Shown here: positions 16,228 to 24,165 of the stretch, in pieces | Layout of the letters: each line of letters starts with the position of its first letter | Position numbering within the stretch: position 1 is the first letter of the stretch | Source of the DNA: Kineosphaera limosa NBRC 100340 | GTDB lineage: Bacteria > Actinomycetota > Actinomycetes > Actinomycetales > Dermatophilaceae | Length of the DNA stretch: 43,601 nucleotides | Assembly (NCBI RefSeq): GCF_000298215.1 | Contig: NZ_BAHD01000058.1 | Span: 1-43,601 of the forward strand | Reading direction: 5' to 3' | The notes under the pieces: generated by a model | What the model was told of the DNA's origin: nothing | Database searches by the model: none | What the model saw: the letters and a program-made list of their open reading frames with translations, nothing else | Position numbers and translations under genes: made by a program

Positions 16228-17391
16228 CTAGGCTCCCTTCCTGCGTCGCCGCTTGAGCATGGCGGCCGTGCCGACCAACGCCACGGCCGCGCTGGCCGTT
16301 CCCACGGCGGCATCACGACGCAGAGCCAGCAAGCCGCGGTCGCGTAGTTGCTCCAGCATCGCCTGCAGGCAGGTCTCGTTGTCGTAGCGGGGTGACCAGC
16401 CGACCGACTCCAACCAGTGCGAACCCACGACCCACGGATAACGCACGTAGTCCAGATCGCCGCCCGACGTACTCAGCACCCCCGCGGCGTGCAGGCGCCT
16501 GGCCGTCGCATGGGCCGCGGCCGCCGGCAGTTCCAGGCGCCGCTTGCCCGTGAGCCGCTCGACGCGCTCTTGGGTCAGGGGGTGCGGATTGCCGACCGTG
16601 ACGACGCCGCCGTGGTCCGGCGCCGGCGCACCGCAAGACTCGGGTCCGTCGGCGGTGGCGGCGGTCGAGTCCGCGGCGAAGGCCTGGACGACGACCAAAA
16701 TCGCCCGAGCCAGGTCTTCGACGTGGACGAACTGCCACAGCGGGTGGCTACCACCGAGCACGAGCAACCGCGGTGACTCGAAGTGTCGGGTGATGGAGGT
16801 GTCGACCCCGGGGCCGACGACCGCCGCGGGCCGCACGACGGTCACCTGCAGATCGGGCCGAGCCTCGCGAATGGCGCCCAGCTCGGCCTCGACATCGAGC
16901 AGATCGCCGGCGATGCCCCCGTCGTCCCGGGCCTGCAAGGGGTGATCCGCGGGCAGCGGCACTGGGTTGCCCGCCCGCGCCCCGTACACGCGCGCCGACG
17001 TGACGACCACCAGATGGTGCTGTGCGGCGTCGGCGGCGGCCCGCACCAACTCGCGCAACACTCCCCGGCGCACGACTGTGGTCACCCGCAGGTCCGACTC
17101 CAGATCGGTGCTCAGGGCCACACAGACCACCGTGCGGGCGCGTAGCAGGGCCATGGCCCCGGTGCTTGGCTCGTCGGGGTCGCTCGAGACGGCTCGAGGG
17201 GGGGGACTTTTGCCCGGAACGCGCAACACAGTCGTGACCGAATCGAGACCGAATCGGTCCCGGGCGAGTGCCACGAACTCGCGCGCGATGCGTCCCTCGA
17301 CGCCGAGCACGAGCACTCGCGGAGCCTGGCGCGCAGACACTTCGGGCGCCAGCGGCCCCACGGACGGCGCCTGCGCGCTGCGCTTCGCCAC
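16228..17391 (-). CDS. NAD-dependent epimerase/dehydratase-like (atypical SDR) protein
   Basis: The 387-residue protein resembles extended short-chain dehydrogenases. A Rossmann start, RVLVLGVEGRIAREFV, is at about residues 25-40, followed by TVVCVALSTDL, HHLVVVTSARVYGARAG and QVTVVRPAAVVGPGVD, all at SDR-like positions. QFVHVEDLARAI is the usual C-terminal motif. However, the Tyr-x3-Lys catalytic pair is not visible: the stretch after the ARVYGA strand reads GGIAGDLLDVEAELG. The Gly-rich loop is also reduced. It may bind a nucleotide without epimerase activity. A C-terminal hydrophobic stretch ends in LKRRRRKGA, perhaps a membrane-anchor or positive tail. It is first in a minus-strand operon with moaE and the Lon-like protease. 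Confidence 0.75.
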   Translation of the reverse strand: MAKRSAQAPSVGPLAPEVSARQAPRVLVLGVEGRIAREFVALARDRFGLDSVTTVLRVPGKSPPPRAVSSDPDEPSTGAMALLRARTVVCVALSTDLESDLRVTTVVRRGVLRELVRAAADAAQHHLVVVTSARVYGARAGNPVPLPADHPLQARDDGGIAGDLLDVEAELGAIREARPDLQVTVVRPAAVVGPGVDTSITRHFESPRLLVLGGSHPLWQFVHVEDLARAILVVVQAFAADSTAATADGPESCGAPAPDHGGVVTVGNPHPLTQERVERLTGKRRLELPAAAAHATARRLHAAGVLSTSGGDLDYVRYPWVVGSHWLESVGWSPRYDNETCLQAMLEQLRDRGLLALRRDAAVGTASAAVALVGTAAMLKRRRRKGA

Positions 17392-17676
17392 GTGTCACCT
17401 CCTGCCTGAACTGCCGCCCTTGTGCCCACGAAAGGCAAGAGCACCGGCCTGCCGACCCTACCCGCGTCCGTCAGTCTCGACCCTTGGCCGGCACAGTCTC
17501 ACCCTCGGTCAGTCTGGCCTCTCTCGTGCTGGGATTGTGCGGCGGGCGCACCCGCGCTGCCAGGCGGAACGCTGCCCGGGCGCCGTGCGGGTCCACCGAG
17601 TGTTCGCACGCTCGATATCGTCTAACCACATCCTGTCAGCTTCATCGACGCCAACGGATACCCCAAGGAGACGGTC

Positions 17677-19239
17677 GTGTCGCGCGAGAACCCAGGCAAC
17701 CCAGACCCCGACGACATGCGCCGAATGTTCGAACAGTTCCTCGGCGACGCCGACAACCCGGCCATGTCCGAGGCGCTGAAGTCCATGGGCATCGACAACC
17801 TCGATCCCGCCACCATGCAGATGATCGCCAGTCAGCTCACGGCGATGTTCGCCACCGAACCCACGGACGGCATCAACCTCGAGTTGAGTACCGACATGGC
17901 CCGCAAGACCGTGGCCGCCGCAGGCGACGCCCTCGTCGACGACGCGCAACGCAAGGCCGTGCGCGACGCAGTCGGGGTGGCCGACCTGTGGCTCGACGAG
18001 GTCACCTCGTTCACCCGACCCGGCGGTCCGGCCCTGGCCTGGAGCCGCGCCGAGTGGGTCGACCAGACGATGCCGGTGTGGGGGCAGCTGGTCGGGCCCG
18101 TGGCCACCGCCGTGACCGACGCCATCACCGGAGCCCTGCGCGGGCAGCTCGACCGGCTCGGCGAGAGCGGTGAGATGCCCGAGCTGCCCGGTGGCATGCC
18201 CGGCATGCCGGGGCTGCCGGCGGGCATGGACTTCTCGACGATGATCAACCAGTTCGAGCCGATGCTCGGACGCATGAGCAGCTCGATGTTCGGTGCCCAG
18301 ATCGGGCAGGCCGTCGGCAATCTGGCCGGCGAGGTCGTCAGCGGCACCGAAGTCGGGCTTCCGTTGGTGCCCGGCGGCGGGGTCGCGCTGCTGCCTGCGA
18401 ATGTCGCCAAGTTCGCCGAGGGCCTGGATGTCGACGACACGCAGGTGCTGCTGTACCTGGCGGTGCGAGAAGTCGCGCGGGCCCGGTTGTTCGCCGATGT
18501 GCCCTGGCTGGGCCCACAGTTGCTCGCGGCCGTGCAGGCCTACGCCGCAGACATCAGCGTCGACACCGACGGCATCGAGGCCAAGCTCTCGACCATCGAC
18601 CCGACCGATCCGCAGGCTGTGCAGGAGGCGCTGGCCGGGGGGCTGTTCACCCCCGACCCGAGCCCGGCGCAGAAGCGGGCACTCGAGCGGCTGGAGACGC
18701 TGCTGGCTCTCGTCGAGGGTTGGGTCGACGTCGTCGTCGCCCGGGCCACCGAGCGCAGCCTGCCGCAGTCCGCCGGCTTGGGCGAGATGGTTCGTCGACG
18801 ACGCGCGACCGGCGGCCCGGCCGAACAACTGTTCAGCCAACTCGTGGGCCTGCAGCTGCGGCCGCGCCGGCTGCGGGACGCCGCCAACCTGTTCGCCGCC
18901 TTGGAGAAGGCCGACGGCGCCGCCATGCGCGACCGGGCGTGGGGTCACCCCGATGTCGCCCCCACCGCCGAGGACCTGGACGACATCCTCGGCTACGTCG
19001 AGCGCCTCACCGGGCGACGGGCCGAGTCGATCGGCGCCGGCGAGGGCGGCGCGTCGGGTCCGGACACGCCGGCGGGCACCGCGCCCACCGCGCCACAGGC
19101 CGGCGACGCGCAGGGCTCCACCAGCGGTATGGCCGGCGACGCCGGCGAGTCCAGCGATCGTGGCGACCTGGACGACATGGACGCCGCCCTCGCCCGACTC
19201 ATCGACGAGGAGACCCGGGGGGACGACCCGAAGAAGTGA
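17677..19239 (+). CDS. DUF2342 / zincin-like family protein, apparently lacking the metal-binding His
   Basis: The 520-residue protein belongs to the DUF2342 (Zincin_2) family, annotated as zinc-dependent metalloprotease or putative hydrolase, and matches the Rv3195 position in the mycobacterial order. Family features are LSTDMARKTVAAAGD near residue 69, FGAQIGQAVGNLAGEVVSG near 205, and the helix LYLAVREVARARLFADVPWL near 258. Members I recall have HEVTH or REAAH at that helix; here it is REVAR, so neither His is kept and catalysis is doubtful. The GTG has a strong ribosome site (AAGGAG). The tail of about 90 residues is Gly/Ala/Pro and acidic. Its stop overlaps the Nudix gene as GTGA. Confidence 0.82.
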   Translation: MSRENPGNPDPDDMRRMFEQFLGDADNPAMSEALKSMGIDNLDPATMQMIASQLTAMFATEPTDGINLELSTDMARKTVAAAGDALVDDAQRKAVRDAVGVADLWLDEVTSFTRPGGPALAWSRAEWVDQTMPVWGQLVGPVATAVTDAITGALRGQLDRLGESGEMPELPGGMPGMPGLPAGMDFSTMINQFEPMLGRMSSSMFGAQIGQAVGNLAGEVVSGTEVGLPLVPGGGVALLPANVAKFAEGLDVDDTQVLLYLAVREVARARLFADVPWLGPQLLAAVQAYAADISVDTDGIEAKLSTIDPTDPQAVQEALAGGLFTPDPSPAQKRALERLETLLALVEGWVDVVVARATERSLPQSAGLGEMVRRRRATGGPAEQLFSQLVGLQLRPRRLRDAANLFAALEKADGAAMRDRAWGHPDVAPTAEDLDDILGYVERLTGRRAESIGAGEGGASGPDTPAGTAPTAPQAGDAQGSTSGMAGDAGESSDRGDLDDMDAALARLIDEETRGDDPKK

Positions 19240-19817
19240 GGCACGGGGAGTCTGGGTCGCCGGGGGGTCCGGCGCTGGCGTTGCTGCGATCGTGGGTGGC
19301 GCCGGACGCCGGTCAGGAGCGGTTACGCCGTGACTATGTGGCGCACCTGGAGGCGCATCCGCAGGGCTGGGCCCGCTCGGGCCCACCGCAGCACCTCACG
19401 GTCGGGGCGGTCGTGCTGGACGCCACCGGCAGCCGCACGCTGCTGGTGCTGCACGGCAAGGCGAAACGCTGGTACCAGCCGGGCGGGCATGTCGAGGCCG
19501 GTGACGCCGACCTCGCCGCCGCCGCGCTGCGCGAGGCGCGCGAGGAGACGGGCCTGGCCGACCTGCGCCTGGACCCGGATCCGGTGCACTTGGATCGGCA
19601 CCCGCTGCCCGGAGCCTTTGCCTGCGACGAGCATCTCGATGTGCGCTTCCTGGCGGTGGCTCCGGTGCCGGAGCGCGCCCAGCGCAGCGCGGAGTCCGAC
19701 GACCTGCGCTGGTGGCCGGTCGAGCGCCTGCCCGAGCCCAGCGTGGAGGCCCTGGTCGCGGCCGGCCGCGCCCGATTGCGCGCCAGCCTGGGCAACACGC
19801 CGGGAGGCCGGTCGTGA
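19236..19817 (+). CDS. Nudix hydrolase
   Basis: The 193-residue protein should hydrolyse a nucleoside diphosphate linked to some other moiety; the substrate cannot be told from sequence. The Nudix box spans GGHVEAGDADLAAAALRE and continues AREETGL, with the catalytic REaREE core; the acidic residue before the helix is Asp and one residue is inserted, a variant common in actinobacteria. RWYQPGGHVEAG and ERLPEPSVEALVAAG flank it. The GTG start overlaps the preceding DUF2342 stop as GTGA, and its own stop overlaps the next GTG, so three genes are translated in tandem. The frame is open far upstream inside the DUF2342 gene, but that part is antiparallel shadow. Confidence 0.9.
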   Translation: MRHGESGSPGGPALALLRSWVAPDAGQERLRRDYVAHLEAHPQGWARSGPPQHLTVGAVVLDATGSRTLLVLHGKAKRWYQPGGHVEAGDADLAAAALREAREETGLADLRLDPDPVHLDRHPLPGAFACDEHLDVRFLAVAPVPERAQRSAESDDLRWWPVERLPEPSVEALVAAGRARLRASLGNTPGGRS

Positions 19818-20659
19818 GTCGCACGACACGCGCCCACCGGGCCGCTCCCGCGACGCGTGCTGCGCGGCGCCGCCCCAGGGTCGCCTCCTGGGTCCCGCGG
19901 CAGCACGGGGCGTGGGCCATGCTGCTGCTCCCCTTCCTCGCCGGGGCGCTGCGCTCGGGTTTCGTCTGGCTGCACCTGCTGCTGCTGGCGTTCTGGCTGG
20001 CGGGCTACTTCGCGTTCAACGCGACCGCCGTGTGGGTCAAGTCGCGCGGCAAGCCGCGGTTCCGGCCTCCGGTGCTCACCTACGGGGCCCTGACGCTGGG
20101 CCTGGGTTTGCCCATCGTCTGGCTGCGCCCCGATCTGCTCGTGTGGGCTCCCGTGTTCGCCGTGTGCCTGGCGACCAGCCTGTGGTTCTCCTGGCGGCGT
20201 CACGAACGGGCGCTCGCCAACGACATCGTGACGATCCTGGCCGCTTGCGCGTTCGGGCTCGTCACGTACCAGGCCGGCTACAGCCCCGAGGGCACCATCG
20301 AGGTCGGCTGGCGCACCATGGGCGTCATCACCGCTGTGCTGTTCGCGTACTTCGTCGGCACCGCCCTGTACGTCAAGACGATGATCCGCGAGCGCGGGCA
20401 GCGTGCCTGGGTCTGGGCGTCGGTGGGCTATCACGCGGCTGTCACCGCCGCCTTGGGCGTGCTGGCGGTGCAGGCGTTCTCAGCCGGGTTGCCGCCGGGC
20501 ATGCAGCAGCGACCGTTGGTCGCGCTCGCGGCCCTGTTCGCGCTCCTGACGGCGCGCGCCTGGCTGTTGGCGGGGCGTCGGATCCGCCCGCTGATCGTCG
20601 GCCTCGGCGAGATCGGTGTGTGCCTGGCTCTCCTCGGCGTCATCGCGCTGTGGCGCTGA
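19814..20659 (+). CDS. YwiC-like family membrane protein
   Basis: The 281-residue integral membrane protein carries the YwiC-like signature SWVPRQHGAWAMLLLPF near residue 34 and about eight hydrophobic helices, including LLLLAFWLAGYFAFNAT, AVLFAYFVGTALYV and GLGEIGVCLALLGVIAL. The conserved Arg/His face (SLWFSWRRHERALANDI) sits between helices. Function of the family is unknown; the PRQHGAW motif suggests a shared polar site in the membrane. The GTG start overlaps the Nudix stop as GTGA, with GGGAGG as ribosome site. The first 33 residues are Arg/Ala-rich and probably cytoplasmic. It is the last gene of the DUF2342-Nudix-YwiC operon. Confidence 0.88.
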   Translation: MSRTTRAHRAAPATRAARRRPRVASWVPRQHGAWAMLLLPFLAGALRSGFVWLHLLLLAFWLAGYFAFNATAVWVKSRGKPRFRPPVLTYGALTLGLGLPIVWLRPDLLVWAPVFAVCLATSLWFSWRRHERALANDIVTILAACAFGLVTYQAGYSPEGTIEVGWRTMGVITAVLFAYFVGTALYVKTMIRERGQRAWVWASVGYHAAVTAALGVLAVQAFSAGLPPGMQQRPLVALAALFALLTARAWLLAGRRIRPLIVGLGEIGVCLALLGVIALWR

Positions 20660-20856
20660 CCAGCAACAATCACGTCATCACCACATCGACGCTGAGCACC
20701 CTCGCCCGCACCGAGGGCAGCGGTCGCCGGCCGAACCACGCGACACCCCAGGTCAACTGGCCCCCTGTTGCGCGGGCTCGGGCCGACGCTGGTCTACTGT
20801 GGCCTGGTCCCAGGGCCGCCTGCGTGCGGCCATTCCATATGAGAGGGCCTCAAGAC

Positions 20857-21021
20857 ATGACAGACACCGGCGAGACCTACAAGGGCGAGTTCTACTGCGT
20901 CAAGTGCAAGGAGAAGCGCGAGGCGGAGGGCAACGTCGTCGAGACGAACGGACGCCGCATGGCCAAGGGCAAGTGCCCCACCTGCGGTACCAACCTCAAC
21001 CGGATCCTCGGCAAGGCCTGA
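20857..21021 (+). CDS. DUF5679 small zinc-ribbon protein
   Basis: The 54-residue protein has two CxxC pairs, FYCVKCKEKRE and GKCPTCGTNLNRI, separated by a GNVVETNGRRMAKG turn, which is a complete zinc ribbon. It matches the DUF5679 family of actinobacteria; function is unknown, but the size and basic surface suggest a nucleic-acid or protein adaptor. The ATG giving MTDTGE was selected because GAGAGGG precedes it; an ATG 18 bp upstream would lack a ribosome site. A strong terminator follows, so it is probably monocistronic. The upstream gap of about 200 bp contains a possible -10, TACTGT near 20794. Confidence 0.88.
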   Translation: MTDTGETYKGEFYCVKCKEKREAEGNVVETNGRRMAKGKCPTCGTNLNRILGKA

Positions 21022-21108
21022 CGACCGACACGAGGCCACACCGGTCGGGCCGGGCAGGCAGGGACGCCACCCGGCCGTGGGGGCACCTTTCGCCATAGCG
21101 CCGAATCA

Positions 21109-21148
21109 GCCGGCGGTCCTGGGCTTTCGCCCGGGACCGCCGGCTTTT
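21109..21148 (+). terminator. Rho-independent terminator after DUF5679 gene
   Basis: A 16-bp stem (21109-21124 with 21129-21144, one G:T wobble) closes a TTTC loop and is followed directly by TTTT. This is the only classical intrinsic terminator with a T-tract that I noted in the window. Confidence 0.88.
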
Positions 21149-21168
21149 CGTCGGCACCACTGCGCTCC

Positions 21169-21214
21169 CACACGACGCCGCTATCCACAGGCCTGTGGAT
21201 AGCGGCGTCGTGTG
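21169..21214. repeat. 46-bp perfect palindrome with inverted DnaA-box-like sequences
   Basis: Positions 21169-21191 are the exact reverse complement of 21192-21214, with no spacer. Each arm contains CTATCCACA, one mismatch from the DnaA box TTATCCACA, arranged head to head around AGGCCT. It lies 20 bp after the terminator and 59 bp before the E1-like gene. There is no T-tract. Possible roles are a DnaA or other dimeric protein site, or a cruciform; all are inference. Confidence 0.9.
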
Positions 21215-21273
21215 CCTCCCCCGGGCGGGCAGACTCGGCGTCGTTCCCACCCTCACGCCGAAAGAGCCCCACG

Positions 21274-22398
21274 ATGCTCGACCGCCTCCCCTCCGACACC
21301 CCGACCTACCCCGCTACCGGCTCTCCCGCCGGCGCCTCGACCGCCTCGACCGCCTCGACCGGCCCGACCGGCGCGGCCCGTGCGCCTTCGCCGACCCCGG
21401 CGGCACCATCGCGCCACCGTTTGCACCGCCCGGTCCTGCAGGCGCATGCGCGGGTATTGCGCCGCGGCCCGGATGCGCTGCAGATCGGCAGCCTCGACGC
21501 CGGCGTGGTGGTCCGCGGGCTGAGCGAGGACGAGATCGAGCAGCTGCGCCGGCTGGGGAGCCGACGACACGGCGGGCCCCGCGCCAACCTCGGGGACTCC
21601 CCCGAACTGCTGGTCGACTCGACCAGACTCACGGAGGTGCTCACTCGGCTCGCGGAGCACCACCTGCTGCTGGGCGCCACCACGCGCATGGATGATCTGC
21701 GGGGCATCCAACCGGAGCAGGTGTGGTGCTTCGCCGCGGACGCGGCGGCCCGCGCCTGTGCCTACGGGCTGGACGACGACGGTTTCACGCTGTTGTCGCG
21801 ACGCACCCAGGCACGCGTGATCGTCGACGGCCGCGGCCGCCTGGTCGATCAGATCACCGACTGCCTGCGCGAAGGCGGCCTGTGCGCGGTCGAGAGCGGC
21901 CCGGCGGCCGTCGGCGCCGCCGATCTGGCGCTGCGCCGACGACTTGGCCAGCCCCCCGATCTCGTCGTCATCGTCGCCGAGGGCGCGGTGCCGCACCAGA
22001 GCGCCGAGTCGTGGCGGCGCCACGGCGTGCCGCATCTGCCGGTCGTCATCGATGGACCCGTGCTGCGGGTCGGGCCGTTGGTGCTGGACTCGAGCCCCTG
22101 CCTGGAGTGCGTGGACCGGCACCGCGGCGACCGCGACCCCGCCTGGCCGGAGCTGCTGTCGCAGCTGGCACCCAACCGGCCCGGCCAGGCCCAACCCGTG
22201 GAGGCCGAGAGCAGCCTGCGGGCTCTGGCGACCGGGCTCGTGGCGACCTTCGTGTTCGGAGCGATCGACGGGCACCCCCCTCCCCCGGGACTGTCCGCCA
22301 CCTACCGGTTGCCCTCCCCGCAGGCGACGCACCACGCCTGGCGCTCCCACGCAGCATGCCGGGGCTGCGCCGATCGGCGACAATGGAACGGTGACTGA
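21274..22398 (+). CDS. E1-like / TOMM cyclodehydratase-like protein (Rv3196-type)
   Basis: The 374-residue protein resembles the ThiF/E1-like, bacteriocin cyclodehydratase-type proteins that actinobacteria encode beside an ABC1 kinase and whiB7. The N-terminal part (SLDAGVVVRGLSEDEIEQL) looks like a peptide-clasp or winged-helix region; the middle has a Rossmann-like run ending PDLVVIVAEGAVPHQ. Two CxxC pairs, PCLECVDRHR near residue 275 and CRGCADRR near 362, form the structural zinc site typical of E1-like proteins. No RiPP precursor or dehydrogenase gene is near, so a role in azoline formation is not supported. The first 45 residues carry a Ser/Thr repeat from three 9-bp units (21334-21360). 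The 3' end overlaps the kinase gene by 8 bp. Confidence 0.72.
   Translation: MLDRLPSDTPTYPATGSPAGASTASTASTGPTGAARAPSPTPAAPSRHRLHRPVLQAHARVLRRGPDALQIGSLDAGVVVRGLSEDEIEQLRRLGSRRHGGPRANLGDSPELLVDSTRLTEVLTRLAEHHLLLGATTRMDDLRGIQPEQVWCFAADAAARACAYGLDDDGFTLLSRRTQARVIVDGRGRLVDQITDCLREGGLCAVESGPAAVGAADLALRRRLGQPPDLVVIVAEGAVPHQSAESWRRHGVPHLPVVIDGPVLRVGPLVLDSSPCLECVDRHRGDRDPAWPELLSQLAPNRPGQAQPVEAESSLRALATGLVATFVFGAIDGHPPPPGLSATYRLPSPQATHHAWRSHAACRGCADRRQWNGD
21334..21360 (+). repeat. Three tandem 9-bp units in coding sequence
   Basis: GCCTCGACC occurs three times in a row, encoding repeated Ala-Ser-Thr in the N-terminal part of the E1-like protein. It is an in-frame minisatellite in a disordered segment. 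Confidence 0.85.
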
Positions 22399-23728
22399 AC
22401 TGCCACGCCGCGCCATCGTGCGCACGGCCAAGCTCGCGTCGCTGCCCATCGGGGTCGCCGGGCGGGCGGCCTGGGGGGCCGGAAAACGGTTGGGCGGCAA
22501 GCCCGCCGAGGCCGTCGCCGCGGAGTTGCAGGCCCGCACGGCCGAGCAGCTGTTCACCGTGCTCGGCGAGCTCAAGGGCGGCGCGATGAAGGTGGGTCAG
22601 GCGCTCTCGGTGCTCGAAGCCGCGATGCCGGAAGAGTTCTCCGCGCCCTATCGGGCGACGCTGACCAAGCTGCAGGACTCGGCGCCGTCCCTGCCGACGG
22701 CCACCGTGCACCAGGTGCTCAGCCGCGAGCTCGGCCCCCGCTGGCGCACCAAGTTCGCCCAGTTCGACGACGCACCGACGGCCGCCGCCTCGGTGGGGCA
22801 GGTGCACCACGCCATCTGGAAGGACGGCCGCGAGGTCGCCGTCAAGATCCAGTACCCCGGCGCGGGCGAGGCCCTCGTCGGCGATTTCCGCAGGATGGCG
22901 CAGGCCACCAGGATGCTCGCCTCCTGGGTGCCCGGCCTGGACCTGGGCCCGATTCTCGCCGAGCTCGTCGAGCGGGTCGAGGACGAGTTGGACTACGCCC
23001 TCGAGGCCAACAGCCAGCGCCGATTCGGCGAGGCCTTCGAGGGCGACCCGGAGGTCTTCGTCCCGGCCGTCGTTCACCAAAAGGGCGCGGTCATCATCAC
23101 CGAGTGGATGGAGGGCGTGCCGCTCTCGCGCATCATCGGGGAGGGCACGCCGACGCAGCGGGCGCAAGCCGCGACCCGGTATCTGGAGTTTCTCGTCGCC
23201 GGGCCGCAACGGGCCCGGCTGTTGCACGCCGACCCGCATCCGGGCAACTTCAGGCTGCTGCCCGACGGCCGTCTGGGGGTGCTCGACTTCGGCGCGGTCC
23301 AAGAGTTGCCCGACGGGCTGCCTACCGCGATCGGCCGGTTGCTGACGTACGCGCTGCGGGGCGAGGCCGAGCCGCTGCTGGCCGGCCTGCGCGACGAGGG
23401 CTTCGTGCTGCCGACCATGACGGTGCAGGCGGAGGCGGTGCTGAACCTCATCGAGCCGTTTCTCGAACCGTTCACCGTGCCCACCTATACGCTGCGCCGC
23501 TCCTGGCTGCGCGGCGTCGCGACCCGCTTGCAGGATCCGCGCGGGGAGCAGTGGCGCACGAGCATCAAGCTCAACCTGCCCCGCGAATACCTGCTCATCG
23601 AGCGAGTGTGGATCGGCGGGCTCGGGGTGCTCGCCCAGCTGGAGGGCGAGGTGCCGGTCGCGCAGGTGCTCGCCCGGTGGCTCCCGGAGGCCACCTACCC
23701 CGTACCGCGCCCGGAGGCCCACGACTGA
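22391..23728 (+). CDS. ABC1 kinase-like (UbiB/AarF/ADCK) protein
   Basis: The 445-residue protein is an atypical kinase of the UbiB family, thought to act as an ATPase on or near membrane quinones. The signature KxGQ helix reads MKVGQALSVLEAAMPEEF near residue 64, the Ala-rich loop AAASVGQVHHAIWKD near 132, the ATP Lys VAVKIQYPG near 150, the catalytic loop LLHADPHPGNF near 277 and the metal motif GVLDFGAVQEL near 297. All catalytic residues seem intact. No clear transmembrane helix is present. The GTG lies 8 bp inside the preceding gene; a GACAAT sequence 6 bp before it could be an internal leaderless promoter. In M. tuberculosis the equivalent Rv3197 also sits next to whiB7. Confidence 0.92.
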   Translation: MTELPRRAIVRTAKLASLPIGVAGRAAWGAGKRLGGKPAEAVAAELQARTAEQLFTVLGELKGGAMKVGQALSVLEAAMPEEFSAPYRATLTKLQDSAPSLPTATVHQVLSRELGPRWRTKFAQFDDAPTAAASVGQVHHAIWKDGREVAVKIQYPGAGEALVGDFRRMAQATRMLASWVPGLDLGPILAELVERVEDELDYALEANSQRRFGEAFEGDPEVFVPAVVHQKGAVIITEWMEGVPLSRIIGEGTPTQRAQAATRYLEFLVAGPQRARLLHADPHPGNFRLLPDGRLGVLDFGAVQELPDGLPTAIGRLLTYALRGEAEPLLAGLRDEGFVLPTMTVQAEAVLNLIEPFLEPFTVPTYTLRRSWLRGVATRLQDPRGEQWRTSIKLNLPREYLLIERVWIGGLGVLAQLEGEVPVAQVLARWLPEATYPVPRPEAHD

Positions 23729-23800
23729 GCCGTGCCAGGCTCGATCGGCGCGTCGGTCGGCGCACGGACCGGCGAGGCGCCCGAGCCGACGAGGCGTGGC

Positions 23801-23995
23801 TTACGGCTGGTGGTCGGTCGCGGGCGCTGCGGTGCGCACGTCTCGCAGCGCCCGCGCCTGGGCCTGGGCGGCGGCGACCAACGGATCGACGGGTACCTGC
23901 TCGCCGTTGCGCCGGGCCGCGGAGCTGTTGCGCACCATGGCCAGTCGCAGGCGGTCGAGGCTGATCACGGTGTTGGCACGCGCGGGTACAGGCAT
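23801..23995 (-). CDS. Small conserved-looking protein, 64 residues, downstream of whiB7
   Basis: I do not recognise a family with certainty. The 64-residue basic, Ala-rich helical protein starts MPVPARANTVISLDRLRLAM and contains MVRNSSAARRNGEQVPVDPL and AAAQAQARALRDVR. The ATG has a good ribosome site (GGGAAG) and codons are strongly GC3-biased. An excellent promoter lies about 100 bp upstream, with an AT-rich stretch just before the -35 like that of whiB7, so it may belong to the WhiB7 regulon. It converges on the ABC1 kinase gene. Two predicted helices and no Cys suggest a small adaptor or nucleic-acid-associated protein, but this is inference. Confidence 0.65.
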   Translation of the reverse strand: MPVPARANTVISLDRLRLAMVRNSSAARRNGEQVPVDPLVAAAQAQARALRDVRTAAPATDHQP

Positions 23996-24096
23996 GCGTT
24001 GACTTCCCGTCCGTCGGTCGCAGCGCAGCCGGCGCGCACTGCTCGGAAGCGGCACCCACGGCGCTCACCTGCGCCGACCCCCGGTGCCTTCCCGGG

Positions 24097-24126
24097 ATTC
24101 TAACGGCGAAAGTAACGATTCGACAA
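24097..24126 (-). promoter_or_regulatory. Promoter of the 64-residue protein gene, with AT-rich upstream element
   Basis: On the minus strand TTGTCG (24126-24121) and TAGAAT (24102-24097) are 18 bp apart. The sequence directly upstream of the -35 is TTAACAA, resembling the AT-rich element recognised by the WhiB7 AT-hook. The 8-bp palindrome ACAATTGT (24123-24130) overlaps the -35. Confidence 0.65.
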
Positions 24127-24135
24127 TTGTTAAGT

Positions 24136-24150
24136 GACACATCATGTGTC
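24136..24150. promoter_or_regulatory. Inverted repeat between whiB7 and the small gene
   Basis: Perfect 7-bp arms GACACAT and ATGTGTC flank a single C, just upstream of the small gene's promoter and 16 bp after the whiB7 stop. It may be an operator or a weak whiB7 terminator. Its AT content stands out from the surroundings. Confidence 0.45.
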
Positions 24151-24165
24151 GTTTGATGGGCGACC

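Noticed and set aside
21169-21214. Replication origin suggested by DnaA-box-like sequences
   Set aside because: Only two imperfect boxes are present, with no dnaA, dnaN or gyrase genes nearby and no AT-rich unwinding region.
21274-22398. Possible RiPP (azoline peptide) biosynthetic cluster
   Set aside because: Only an E1-like protein is present; no precursor peptide, YcaO partner, dehydrogenase, export or maturation protease of that kind is adjacent.
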